Notes under the pieces: model-generated
Told to the model about the DNA's origin: nothing
Database searches by the model: none
Seen by the model: the letters and a program-made list of their open reading frames with translations, nothing else
Made by a program: the position numbers and the translations under genes
In this document: positions 10,650-21,696 of the stretch, piece by piece
Layout: each line of letters begins with the position of its first letter
How positions within the stretch are numbered: position 1 is the stretch's first letter
Assembly (NCBI RefSeq): GCF_000835495.1
Contig: NW_015622543.1
Location: forward strand, 2,093,849 to 2,157,848
Direction of reading: 5' to 3'
From: Cladophialophora immunda
Lineage: Eukaryota; Ascomycota; Eurotiomycetes; Chaetothyriales; Herpotrichiellaceae
Length of the DNA: 64,000 bases

Positions 10650-11937
10650 TTTTAAAATCATAATGACGTTTGATCAACGGAAGGCGTTGGAATATTAATA
10701 TCGGATAAGCTGTACCAGGGCAACATTATTGCATATATGCAATTGGTCAAGTTACAAGCGAGTCCAAGGCTATTGGGTGATGTCCATCGCTACTTCCGAA
10801 CTATTCAGGTCGCACATTGTCAAGCTGGATTCGAGGTGAGAAGAGGATAAAAAGGACTAGAGAAAGAGGAGGAAAGCAGCGCCGGGACAAATCGGTGGTG
10901 GGGAAGGATTATGATGAATACTAGACTGGACTGTAATCAAGATAGGCGAGGTCACTTGGCGTCTCTATTCTCAAAGTCTTAAGAAAGAGACTAAAGCCGC
11001 CAGCTCAATAGTCAATCTTCGCAAACTTAGTATCTGCTAAAGCGGTGCGCAGACAACAGGCTACCATATGATGACCATGGCGTTCTGTAGTCTGCGAATA
11101 GATATCAGACAGCGCGCCCTATAGCTCACCTAGTGCTCGGGCGCACTCCCCCGTATCTAGCTAGGCCTCCTCGATTCTCCGCCACGTGCTAGATTAAAGC
11201 GCCTTACTCCCTTTCCTGGCGAAACAGTAAGAGATTAAGTATAGTTCGGGATGTATTCCACGTACTCGCAAACCCCTTTGGAGCCTCTGCCGGTGTTGAT
11301 TACCTCCAATCCGACCGAATTTGACCTGGAGGTCGTTTGCTGGACTTGGTCCTTGCAGGATTCTTCCTTCATTTGAAATGCCGCCCGCTGATTGGGAACA
11401 AGCGTTTGCGGCCCCCACGTCAGCACCTTGTCATTCGGAAATGTTGGTACCGAGTCGCTCTTCACGCCAGGCTCGATAGCGCAATCATCGACCAACGCGT
11501 CAGGCTTCCCACGTCCCTCTTTCTACCTCCACATATACGAGTCCTCGGCACGCACACATGGCCGCGATAGGAGGCTTTTGAGGATTCCTCCAGCATGCGT
11601 GAATCCAGGGCCACAAGAGGACTAGGGCACGACGCACACGCACCGCGTTAAGTCTTTGTCACTCGCTGCAATCTGACCAGCTCGAGCTCGACTTCGATTT
11701 CAGGGGGGGGAGACACTCTATTGCCATACGAGAACTTGTCGCCGTGTTCAAACGGGCAACGGCCACGGCGCATCCGTGACAATTGTCGCATCTCATTGAT
11801 TCTGGATTGGGAGAAAAGAAATTCATTTAAGAAACAATCAGCCAGACCGTCGTCGATAAATTCCCCAGACTTCTTGTCTTCTGCAGCTGTCTGCTGGATT
11901 GAAAGGAAAGATAGCGCTGACTGCCTCTCGCACAAAG
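10650..11937. other. Intergenic tract, 1.3 kb
   Basis: No convincing gene was found. Several short frames have no family character. The right end is the 5' region of the P450 at 11938; an in-frame ATG at 11899 makes a less likely start. Confidence 0.4.
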
Positions 11938-13758
11938 ATGGACATCTCCCAACAGGAGCGAAGCTCCTCCTTTCTTCAACATACCCTGACGGAGAGCATC
12001 CAACATCCCATCCAAACCGTCTTCGCCATCCTCTTCGTCGTCTGCGTCGTCACCCGCATCGTCTCAGGTCTCCAGTTCCGCTCCACGGTCCTGAAACAAG
12101 CTGCCGACCGCGGCCCGCACGGGCCTCGAACCGTGCCCGTTCTCCCATACTGGATTCCCTGGATCGGGCACGCCTTCTCGTTCGTGGCGGGCGGGACGGA
12201 CTTCCTGACGCGGGCGGCGCGCTCGCTGGGGCCCAATGCGTCTATCTACGCCCTGAAGATGGCCAACTCCAAACACAACGTGGTCACGGTACCCAGCATC
12301 GCCAAGCAGATCCTGATCGACCGGACAAGCCCGATCACGATGAACGACTTCATCTACCACACGATGAAGAACTTCTGGGACGACCGTGGGGCGATCAAGG
12401 CCATCGACCCCGACCACCTGTGGGGCAACATCCACGGGGTCTTGTCCGGCATGCTGCGCGAGAGCTTCGTCACCTCGGCCATCAGCGGCACGGTCGACAT
12501 GGTCGCGGAGAGGACGTGGAACCTGGTCTCCGGGGCACAAAGCCCCGTGGACCAAAGTATCTGGGAGCGCCAGGGCGGCGTGGAAGTCATATCACGCGGC
12601 GACGGCGACAACGCGCTGGTGGCCGAGGCCAGTCTGTTCCCCCTCCTGCGGTATTTCGTCGGCGACATCGCCACCACGGTCCTGTTCGGGCGGAACTTCA
12701 TGGAGAACTACCCAAACATCATGCCCGACCTGTGGGAAATGGACTCGCAGTTCAACCTCTTCATGGCCGGGGCGCCGTCGTGGTTGCCCGGCATGGGCGG
12801 GCCGGCGCAGGCGCGGGAGCGCATCATCCAGGCGGTCCAGGAGCACCACGAGGCGCTCTTCAAGTACCTCGACGGCCAGGACCCCGGAAGTCGATGGGAC
12901 GACATGTCGGACGTGTCGTCCGTGATCGTCGACCGGGCCAAGGCGTTCCGCGCTGGGGGGTCCGCGCCACGAGGCTACGCGACCGGCAACGCCGCCATCC
13001 TGTGGGCCATGAACATCAACGCCAACCCCGTCATCTTCTGGATGACGTGGTACATCTTCTCGACGCCTTCCCTGCTGCAGGAGATCCGGGCCGAGATCGC
13101 GCCCCACGTGCGGCTCCGCGAGCCGGCCCCCTCGGGCCTCCCGATCAAGGAGGCCCCCCGGCTGGACATCGACATGGCCGCGCTGTGGGGCAAGTGCCCG
13201 CTCCTCAAGGGCGCGTTCTTCGAGACGATGCGCCTCGAGGCCGCGAGCATGTCGTACAAGATGGTCGAGGACGACTTTGTGGTGTCGGAGAGCGCCGAGG
13301 ACGCCCGCCTGCTGCGCAAGCCCGCGCCGCAGAGCTGGCTGCTGCGCAAGGGCGAGTACATCTGCCTCCCGCACGGCGTGCACCAGAGCGACGACAAGTA
13401 CTTTCGCGACCCGGGGCGGTTTGACCCGCGCCGATTCTGGGCCAAGGAAAGTCAGCAGGCAGAGAAAGACGAGAGCGGTCAACTCAACGGCGACGGTGGT
13501 GGTGTCAATGGAAACGCGGATGTCCGGGTCGAGTACGGCACGATGAAGGTCTGGGGCGGCGGCAAGCAGATGTGCAAGGGCAAGACGTTCGCCGAGCGCG
13601 AGGTCGTCCTCTTCGCCGCCGCGCTGGTCATGCAGTGGGACATGGTCCCCGTCAGTGACGGCGGAAGATGGCTTCACCCGGGCCGAAAGATCGGTGCCGG
13701 CGCGGTGAATCCGAAGAAGGATGTCCGTGTCCGGTTGATCAGACGCGAGGGGTGGTGA
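11938..13758 (+). CDS. Cytochrome P450, CYP7/CYP8-like fungal type, intronless
   Basis: Haem-thiolate monooxygenase-fold protein of 606 residues, expected in the ER membrane through a single N-terminal helix (about residues 25-42). The K-helix ExxR is FFETMRLE (Glu429/Arg432). The haem loop is WGGGKQMCKGKTFAERE with Cys546 as the fifth ligand. The I-helix reads AILWAMNINANPVIFW, with Asn-Ala-Asn-Pro where most P450s have AGxxT. That substitution is seen in the CYP7/CYP8 group (prostacyclin synthase, sterol 7-alpha/12-alpha hydroxylases), so the enzyme may rearrange peroxides or hydroxylate sterol-like lipids. The substrate is inference only. The start at 11938 was chosen because it leads straight into the anchor; the frame is also open upstream to an ATG at 11899. 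The gene is GC-rich and lacks introns, unlike most neighbours. Confidence 0.92.
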   Translation: MDISQQERSSSFLQHTLTESIQHPIQTVFAILFVVCVVTRIVSGLQFRSTVLKQAADRGPHGPRTVPVLPYWIPWIGHAFSFVAGGTDFLTRAARSLGPNASIYALKMANSKHNVVTVPSIAKQILIDRTSPITMNDFIYHTMKNFWDDRGAIKAIDPDHLWGNIHGVLSGMLRESFVTSAISGTVDMVAERTWNLVSGAQSPVDQSIWERQGGVEVISRGDGDNALVAEASLFPLLRYFVGDIATTVLFGRNFMENYPNIMPDLWEMDSQFNLFMAGAPSWLPGMGGPAQARERIIQAVQEHHEALFKYLDGQDPGSRWDDMSDVSSVIVDRAKAFRAGGSAPRGYATGNAAILWAMNINANPVIFWMTWYIFSTPSLLQEIRAEIAPHVRLREPAPSGLPIKEAPRLDIDMAALWGKCPLLKGAFFETMRLEAASMSYKMVEDDFVVSESAEDARLLRKPAPQSWLLRKGEYICLPHGVHQSDDKYFRDPGRFDPRRFWAKESQQAEKDESGQLNGDGGGVNGNADVRVEYGTMKVWGGGKQMCKGKTFAEREVVLFAAALVMQWDMVPVSDGGRWLHPGRKIGAGAVNPKKDVRVRLIRREGW

Positions 13759-14227
13759 GAAGGTGGGAAGGACGGGGGGCAAGGGGGCCGTCGAGAATAC
13801 AATACGTACCCCGGGAAGGGGGATTAGCGGGGGGTGGACGAGGCGAGGCTGGCAACACGGGACGTGCGAGGAGACCTGGAGACCTCATGGCGACGGGGCC
13901 ACATAGTTGGAAAAATGTAAATTGTCCGTAAACCTAGAGTGACAAGCTTGAAACAGACTCTCTCAGAACTGCAAGTCGTAGGAAAAAGGCACAGCGGCGT
14001 GGTTGGGAAAAGTGCAGCCAGTTGTGGCCCAGAAAGCCGCGCCTTAGACGTCACGATATGGATGCTTCCTCCTCTCCTCGTGACTCTGGGTCCTACAAGC
14101 ATCCCTATATTGTACAAGATGTCGAAAGCCCCATTACCTCCAAAGTTACACTAAATCCAACACAGAGAGCCTGGTGCTGTGTCCCACCACAAGTTTGAAT
14201 ATGCGGACATATGGTAAAGAAAACGTG
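13759..14227. other. Intergenic between convergent genes
   Basis: This is the shared 3' region of the P450 (plus) and the kinase (minus). No feature was recognised. Confidence 0.4.
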
Positions 14228-17047
14228 TCAGCCCTTGTCGTCAACGGCTGGCGGGTCGGCGACGACTTGGTGAAATCCGGCATAGGATAGACTCACGACG
14301 TCCTCAGGGATGAGGCTAGCCACCCACTGCCCCACCCCCTCAATGTCGGGCCTTTCCCTGATGTCGGGAAATGGCGTCCCATATTGTGCTCTATGCGGGC
14401 CAGCGTCAATGCTGGACCGTCGTGAGCCGTCATCCGAGCCGGTGTTGTAGAAGGACGCAATGACGATTTGAGATCTAGCTGAAGGGCCGCCAAGGTAGAA
14501 AGTCTCATTTCTCAAGTCCCGCCTAGCTTGAATCAGGATCGCATCAAGAGCATTCACCAGTTGAGAGGCATCGGGGCGGCGGCGCGGTTGGACATTGAGC
14601 AACCTACAGACCACGCGCACCAGTTCTGGAAAGACTCCCCAGCCTTCGCAATGGTCTTTGAGAAGTCGCAGCTGTCGTTCGACCGAAGGCTTGAGATAAA
14701 CGTTGCGACTTTGATCCTGATCCCAGAATGATAAGCGGAAATCGCCTCTAAAAGGTGGACTGTCCTCCCTCCGCCTCTTGGCAAAGTTTTCAACGCCTTC
14801 TTCTTCAAGTCCCACGATCCATGTCAAGAGCTCCAAAAAAATACAGCCCATGGACCACAGGTCATATGGTCGAGATGCTCTCCCTTCCAACAGAGCATCT
14901 GGTGCACCATAGGCAGGAACAACGCTATCGGATAGAGGGTTTTTGGAAAGCCTGCGCCGAGCAGAGTCCTGGAGAATCTGTCCAATTCTTCTCGTTCCAA
15001 AATCACTGATTGAGAACAACAAGTCACCGTCGTCCGGGTTGACAGTCACCAAGATATTGGCAGGTTTCAAGTCATGATGAAAACAAGCTTGACGACGCCG
15101 GCCCGGCTTGTTCTTGCCCTTCTCATCAACAAGATCCGGTACCAGGTTTGATGGCGCTAGATTGTGAATGTATCTCAGTCCATCGGCCAATCCCCTCATC
15201 TGACACAGTAGGGATAGTAGATTTGATTTCGTCAACACGGGGGGCGGTCCTTTCATGTATTTCCTGAGACTACAGTCTGCACAGCGGAACAACATGTAAT
15301 AGCATCTATCTTGGTCCCATGAGGCCAGATGGGTCGTGATGTTGGGGTGCGATACCTCGGCGTGCCTGTTGAGGGTACTAGACACATTGTCGACATCCAT
15401 TTGAGCAGTCGCTCTTGGCTCGCGAAATGCCTTGAGAACAAAAGGCTGGCCTCGGAAAGGTGAAAACGAATGGTGGTCTCCGTCAATATGGACTTTGTAC
15501 ACTTTCCACAAGCTTCCCTCTCCGAGGATATGATCAAACCTATCCTCGTCAAGTAGGATTGGCACCACTGCGTCATGCCGGAGATGGAAATGCCTCAAGC
15601 CTTCCATTTCATTTCTCGCAAACATGTGAGGCGCAAACCCGCCAGAATCCGGAAAGGCTATGGTGGAATTGGTGCGATACTGTTTATCAGGCAAATCGCT
15701 TTCGCTGAGAGGCAGATTCGTATCTCTGAGTCCCTGCTTCCACATCCAGTAGAAGAAGACAAGTGGTAAATCTGCATACACACAAAAGGCGAACAAGCCT
15801 GCTCCCTGGAGCCTTATCAACTTAATGAGATCAGTGAAGGTTTCCTCCTCCAACCTCTTCTCACCAGTAAGTTGGAAGAACTCGGCGTCATTGAGGGTGC
15901 CGTCCTCACGGATCAATTTCGATATTGTTTCTTGCGTCATAATGCGATCGAGATCTTTTTGGGGGACATATTTGTTGCCTTGCCAGTTCTTTCGCATTTT
16001 GTCCCGAATGGCGCTGCGGATAATATCCTTGTAGGGCAGACCATGTACGGGCTTAACCTGGAGGCTCGAATATTCCCACTCAATCTCCAGATGGAAGCGT
16101 ACGTTGCCATTGCTGCCGAGAAACTGATAAATCCTCCTTGGAAAGTGTTCCTCCCATTCTCGTTCACTCTCCAGTATGCCACGAAATGCCACGGTGTTGG
16201 TGTCATCTCGGACTAACTTAATCTGGCCTGCTTTCAGATAGAAGACTTCGTCTGGACCCCTGGTGTGCGCTGTCAGCCACTCCGTCGCTGTCGCGCTCAG
16301 CTTTTCGAAAGCTGTCTCTTCTGCATATTCTACTATTAGATCCTCGATCTGAGCCAGCGGCTTCTGGTAGGATGTGATTATGAGGGTACAAAGCGCTTGG
16401 CCAGGTTTGATCGTGGGCCGAGGACTGGGAATAGAATCTTTCGCGCCTTCCAAGTACTCAGTGGAAGGTCTGAGTGGTATCTCGATTTTAGCCATCTCAT
16501 TTTCTAGTTGATCCCGAGTGACATTCCCGCCACCATCCAACGGCTGTGAAGCTGAGTTTTGGTACTTTGCAGAAATATCATCAATTCGAGACTTCAAGAC
16601 TTCATATGGACCTGTCGAGTGCGTAGTTACCAGTACCAGGCGAATGGGATTTGCCAAGTCACGCAGATTCCCCAACGCGCTCGAGATGGAGTGAATTTTA
16701 GTCTTGTCTCCTGAATCAGGCTTAATATCAGGCGTTTCAGAGGGAGGCTTTAGCGGCGTAAACGCAGTAATAATGCTGCTGGGACTTGAAAGGTCGTGAT
16801 CAATCTCCAGCAGGATTGATCTCACTTCGAAGCCCACAGGACTATTCTCGATGAGTGCCAGTGAACCATCGCTTGCCCGGATGTCGACACCCCAAGAGTC
16901 GAGTCCAGCCAGCAGATTTTCCAGCCAAGTCGACGCCCTTGTAGACGCGGCAGCAGGTGCTTCAAGCGCGACGTCATCTAGAAAATCTTCGATTTTGGCG
17001 ATAAGGCTGTTGTAACAGTCCTGTAAAGCGTTGGTAGTGGAAGTCAT
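14228..17047 (-). CDS. Large Ser/Thr protein kinase with N-terminal helical extension
   Basis: Single-exon protein of 939 residues. The kinase domain spans roughly residues 500-800: Gly-rich loop LGEGSLWKVYKV (near 507), VAIK-like FVLKAF, catalytic loop HHDLKPANIL (near 656; the HRD Arg is His), DFG in SDFGTRR, an APE-like APDAL, and the F-helix YDLWSMGCIFLELL. The key Lys, Asp and DFG Asp are present, so it should be active. The first about 500 residues hold a helical module like those at the N-termini of many fungal signalling proteins, then a long region of unknown type. It is divergently paired with the HeLo-like gene at 17739 across 691 bp, which suggests co-regulation and perhaps a kinase-effector relationship. 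The substrate is unknown. Confidence 0.88.
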   Translation of the reverse strand: MTSTTNALQDCYNSLIAKIEDFLDDVALEAPAAASTRASTWLENLLAGLDSWGVDIRASDGSLALIENSPVGFEVRSILLEIDHDLSSPSSIITAFTPLKPPSETPDIKPDSGDKTKIHSISSALGNLRDLANPIRLVLVTTHSTGPYEVLKSRIDDISAKYQNSASQPLDGGGNVTRDQLENEMAKIEIPLRPSTEYLEGAKDSIPSPRPTIKPGQALCTLIITSYQKPLAQIEDLIVEYAEETAFEKLSATATEWLTAHTRGPDEVFYLKAGQIKLVRDDTNTVAFRGILESEREWEEHFPRRIYQFLGSNGNVRFHLEIEWEYSSLQVKPVHGLPYKDIIRSAIRDKMRKNWQGNKYVPQKDLDRIMTQETISKLIREDGTLNDAEFFQLTGEKRLEEETFTDLIKLIRLQGAGLFAFCVYADLPLVFFYWMWKQGLRDTNLPLSESDLPDKQYRTNSTIAFPDSGGFAPHMFARNEMEGLRHFHLRHDAVVPILLDEDRFDHILGEGSLWKVYKVHIDGDHHSFSPFRGQPFVLKAFREPRATAQMDVDNVSSTLNRHAEVSHPNITTHLASWDQDRCYYMLFRCADCSLRKYMKGPPPVLTKSNLLSLLCQMRGLADGLRYIHNLAPSNLVPDLVDEKGKNKPGRRRQACFHHDLKPANILVTVNPDDGDLLFSISDFGTRRIGQILQDSARRRLSKNPLSDSVVPAYGAPDALLEGRASRPYDLWSMGCIFLELLTWIVGLEEEGVENFAKRRREDSPPFRGDFRLSFWDQDQSRNVYLKPSVERQLRLLKDHCEGWGVFPELVRVVCRLLNVQPRRRPDASQLVNALDAILIQARRDLRNETFYLGGPSARSQIVIASFYNTGSDDGSRRSSIDAGPHRAQYGTPFPDIRERPDIEGVGQWVASLIPEDVVSLSYAGFHQVVADPPAVDDKG

Positions 17048-17738
17048 TGTGGCCGAGGCGGTGACTCAGTCAGGACAAGCGTATTCAATTCGGCCTTCGG
17101 ATTCATGGAGGACAAGCGAAGCGGTTCATGGTTGAGGCTTCATGGAATGGACGACGGTCCTAAGGTCAAAGTGACGCAGCCTTAGGCGTACAAACGAAGA
17201 ACCGGATCTCAGGCTGATGGTTTTACTTTCAGCTTGCTGCAAATGTGAACCAAAGCATTCTCTCCTCCTGGGTGTTGGCCCAAAGCAATGTCTGAAACCT
17301 GGATAGTGGTGCTTATTTGAAGTGTTGGTATGAGGAGGCCTTGCATCTGGGAGACTCAAGAGAGTTTCGGCCCGTCGATCTGAGCAGGAGTTACTACCCC
17401 ACCTACGGCGGAGTATTTGCGTCTCATCCACCACCATGCTGGTTTGACTTTATCTACCTAATTTCATCTGTTAACCTGCGTGCCTGCGAAGGAGAGGTTG
17501 ATGGCAAGCCATGATGCGCTGTTCTGTTATTCAAGAATGAGCTTGCGAGAACCTGTTCTTCAAATTCAATTTTCCTCGTATGTTGAAGGTTCTGAGACGA
17601 TGACACCAGGGAGCCAGTGCTCTGCAGCAGAGAACCCCGCCATTTTCAGCCTCATCTTTCAGCATGGCTGGGGACCCCCATCCATTCTTTCTGTTCCGAC
17701 TATCGAGGTAGACATTCCGGTAATGGCCATGATCCAAG
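17048..17738. promoter_or_regulatory. Divergent promoter region of the kinase and HeLo-like genes
   Basis: This 691-bp spacer separates the two divergent starts at 17047 (minus) and 17739 (plus). No other gene was found in it. No obvious TATA box or operator-like repeat was recognised, so shared control rests on arrangement alone. Confidence 0.45.
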
Positions 17739-19525
17739 ATGGTCGAGCCGCTGTCTATTGCCACAGCTATCACCGGCTTCATTGGTTTCGTCGTGCTGGT
17801 CAAGAACTTGATATCCACCATCCTTAACGACGCTGATGCCGTCCGCAACGATACGGATGGCCTCGTCGCAGCGGAGATCCGCCTGATAATACTATCGTCG
17901 CGCATGGAAAACTGGAAAGAGTTTTGGAGAATTCGTGATGGAATGCCCCTGGAGCTCTACGATTCATACTGGAGTCCCGATGGACGGCAGAAGATCCTTC
18001 AGTTGCTGAATCTGTTACATGGCAAGGGTGCCGACTTACATCGCGAATTTGAGTCTGAGTACAGAAAAGGAGGCGATAGAAGGACAGGACGCGTGGATCA
18101 ACGCTCTGCCGAGGCCAGTGCTTATGATGAACAGCAGGAAATGGAGAGGCTCCAAGCATTCCAAAGCATGTACAGGAGCAAGGTCAACCTCATCCGAAGG
18201 GTCGGGAGGGCACTTTACAAATGGCCAAGGTTTGGCAAGTCTCTCGAACTGTCGGAGAAATGGTTAGATTTGCTGCTTGACGCTTCGACGGAATTCTTCA
18301 AGGTCAACAACTCCTTGGATGATGAATCCGAATGGAAGGAGAGAGTCGACATCGTTTCGACGAGCTTTATCCTCACCCGAGTCGCCGATCGCTATTCGCA
18401 TGCGTCTTCCATACTGGGGGCGACATTACTCGGCATCGAAAGCCACGCTATCGACCTCTATCTGGACCATCGAACTGATCCCGCTCGCCGGATGGAGATT
18501 CTGTCTCTCGCCGCCCAGGAAAATTCAAATTCTTTCCAGTACAACTTCTGCTTGTTGTCAGTCCTAGGCTCGGACGATATCCCCATCGACTTCTCATGCA
18601 AGATACCATCAGAAAACCAGGAAGCCGTCCCGACCATTGGGCGGCAGCAGCACCAGAGCTTCGACGCCGTGATCTGTGATTTGACCCGGCCTCCCAATCG
18701 GGGCCATAATATGTCCTTTTGGTTCCAAGCACGTCAAGGCGTCCCGGCTTTTGTCCTGGAGAGACTGGAAGGGAGAAGTGGGGTGGGAGACGATCTGCAA
18801 ATCCAGTGCCTGAGGACGTTCATGGCCATCCACAAGGTCAACTACGAGGAAGAACTGCACGGACCGTTCAAGTCCGAAGAAAGGTGGAGACTCGCCTACG
18901 AGCTGGCCGAGTGGGCTCTGTTGTTCCTGAAAACAAACTGGTTTTCGAAGCTGTGTAGTTGCTGCGTCTATCGCACCGAGACTGCTGACTTGAGAACCAC
19001 GTTCCGCGCCCGGTTCGGGAAGGTCCCCCATATTGATGTGGATACCGGGGACGTTGGGAATACACGACAGTGGTGTGAAGAGGAGATCCGGAACATGCAT
19101 ATACGGAGGCTAGGGGTGCTTCTGGTAGAAATTGCTCTGGGGTTCCCGGTCCCGGACGTCGTCCTATACCCCGTCAAGGGAATCATGATCGACGAGGAGC
19201 TCGACGTCGAGAACCCCGAAAGGACAAAGGTTCTGGACAGGCGAGCTATCAACAGAAAGATTCGCCGAGAAATGGGCCAGGACTACACCGACGCTATGGA
19301 TTATTGCCTCCAGCAAGGCATCACTCCTGACAGGGTGAGGATGGAAGAGCTCCAGAGCTTTCAATCGCACGTCGTTGAACCGTAGGTGGAATTCGTCCGC
19401 ACAAACAAATTTGGATGCTGACGATACCTAGGCTCTACTCACACTACCGTCAGCTTTCTATCCATGGGCCGGCGAGACGACAAGCGCGGAGAGCCGCACG
19501 AGGGCGTCATGGGACTATTGCCTGA
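17739..19525 (+). CDS. HeLo-like N-terminal domain + DUF7580-like C-terminal domain protein
   Basis: Protein of 578 residues from exons 17739-19381 and 19432-19525. The 50-nt intron GTAGGT...TAG is needed to restore the usual ending VEPLYSHYRQL. Residues about 8-25 form a hydrophobic N-terminal helix (TAITGFIGFVVLVKNLIS) followed by helices with EIRLIILSSRMENWKEFW. This is the layout of HeLo/HeLo-like domains, which in fungi serve as membrane-targeting cell-death executors. The C-terminal half contains RRLGVLLVEIALGFP and DYTDAMDYCLQQG, matching the kinase-like DUF7580 region often fused to such domains. It is divergent from an apparently active kinase. The role in regulated cell death or incompatibility is inference. 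It could instead be an uncharacterised membrane-associated adaptor. Confidence 0.82.
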
Positions 19526-21696
19526 GTTATTCATCCCCGAGAGTCTAGAATTTGAACGCCAGACAATCTACTGACACCGGGAGCATGGGTCGTGGGAAGC
19601 AGATGGTTGCTGGAACCTTCTTCGTCTAAAAAAGAAAGACCCCGTAGTACCGAAAAAAGAAGGCGGAGAACTATACGACGCTGTCACAAAATGACAACCA
19701 GCCTTGATCTGGAGAGCAAGATATCAGGCCCAGCCCAGGTCCAGGCTCAGTCGGAGGCCGAGTCAGCTTGTCAGCTCTGTGCCATGGCCGTCCGCACAAT
19801 GCCCGTACTTCTAGCATGCAAGAGCAGTGGCGGACACAAAAGATGATAATCTCAATAATGAGGATAGCAATGATGATGACGATAATGACTTGATGACCCT
19901 GATGATCTGACGATCCGATGATCCCCAATCCTGGGGGTCAGCTTCCAGCCTTACGGCCTCTCTCATCCCAGACTCGTAGCGGTACAGTACCCCGTAGAAT
20001 GTTGGGCAACCCATGACCATGGTCGAACCACGTTTGCAGCGCCAACACAAACTACCACCCAACAAGAACGCGCACAGGTGAAAAGCCCCCGGGAAAGAAT
20101 GGGACGACTTGCACATCCTATCGCATGGCATGGCATGATGATTGCATTTTTTTGCCAGCTGTCCAGCAGGAGCTGGGCAGTCATCCACCCCTTGGCACCA
20201 TCTATTGCCTTCGCCTTTGCTTTGCCGGCGAGAGAAAAGCTTACCTCAGGTAAGCCATCAAATGTCGATTGTCTGGCGATGGGCCTGAACACGAGGCTCT
20301 GACAACCCAGAACTCTTTGATTGGGCCGCGCATCGACCCTTGGGCTCGCACCGGGTGGGCGGCCAGGGATTCAAACGCTTTCCGCTTTCGCTCGCAGTCG
20401 GGGTGTCCAGCCTCGGCCCAGATCGCCAGATGCCAGATGGGGCCATCCATATGTCGTCGTTCGAACGCATTCCGCATCAGTGAGGGCGATGAACAACCAC
20501 CCCCGACTTCGAATGGCTACAGTAGCTGGCTAATTTTGCAGGCCTTGTTCTCGCCTCGTCTACAAAGGTCTACCTGGACGGGGCAGTCTGGCTAATTTTA
20601 TAACCTACAATTGTCGGCTCGCTTCACCCAAGAACAAGAGCCCTTTTTTTTTTCAGCCGTGGCCTGCCTTCCAACCAACCGTGTGTCAGCGGCCGAAAAC
20701 CCAGTTCCCCATCCATCCATACGGGAGTCCAGACACCTTCTGACGCGGGTTGACAAAGCCAAATCCAGGGCTCCCCCATACCCATCCGATCGATGGCTGA
20801 CTGAAGGGGGAAGGCAAAATCTCTGTATGCCGTAACAGCCAACGAAACACCGTCACCGATCAGACCTCCCTTTCGGGAACCCTGGGCGCGGGCGAAAAAC
20901 GTTGACGAACCAAAATACGAGGTTGCGCAATCCCAGCGAATGGTGGGAGGGGTGGCAGAGCGAGTTGCGTGTTCGGCCACAGTTGGATCGCGAAAATGAG
21001 AAAGAGCTGACCGGTTGCCTTGACGGGATGACTGACGAATTTTTTCTTCTCTGTCGTTTACTAGGATGCATCAAAGGGGGCGCGCGTCAATGCAGGCCAG
21101 CCACCGCCATCACAGGCAAAGGGGAATGTCAAGAGCGAAAAGAACGATTGCCCGATGGGGGAGCTCGTGATCGTAAGCTTAAAATCTTCCGGCCTGCGCG
21201 ACTTCGTATAGGTCCGCCCTCCAATCGCCGGCAAGGTTGGAATGATGTGAGGCACGCAGCTCTTTCTCGAAGCTCTGTAGCTGAGGCCGTCAGGTGAGGC
21301 GAGACCGCACAAGGTGAGGTGAGGTGAGGTGAGCTAGGGTGAGGTCAGGGTATATAAGATGAGCTCAACCGCGATGCTTCGGGGTGGGCGCATTGAAAAG
21401 AGGAATAAGACCCTCCGTTCAGACTCTCACTTCCCAAGTCCACGCTGCGCCTGGCTCTCGCAAATACTAAAATTCGACGACGAAACCGCTTCGCCGCTGT
21501 CCCGGTCTGCTGCAAGAACAAGCAAAGAACAAAGACAGGAGAAGGTCCGTGTCGAACCTGGATATTTCGGACGCCGACTTTCTTTCGCCGCCTGGCCACC
21601 CTCCAAGTTCTCCTAAAAAGCCAACGGAAGTTGTCGCGGTGCCCTGTTCCTACCTCTCGTCTTTGAAGACAACCCGCCCACGCACCCACATCGAAA
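19526..21696. other. Intergenic tract, 2.2 kb, with GAGGT repeats and TATA box
   Basis: No gene was recognised over most of the tract. Near the right end a short GAGGT tandem run (about 21313-21333) precedes a TATATAAG element at 21351-21358, the likely core promoter of the small secreted protein gene at 21697. Confidence 0.45.
21351..21358 (+). promoter_or_regulatory. TATA box of the small secreted protein gene
   Basis: TATATAAG lies 346 bp upstream of the ATG at 21697, just after the GAGGT tandem run. It would give a leader of roughly 300 nt. Confidence 0.4.

Noticed and set aside
11721..13424. 567-codon plus-strand frame overlapping the P450
   Set aside because: Arg/Pro/His-rich composition from a shifted frame of GC-rich coding DNA, with no domains.
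12592..13782. Long minus-strand frame of about 396 codons
   Set aside because: It is the antisense shadow of the GC-rich P450 at 11938-13758, which carries clear haem and ExxR motifs.
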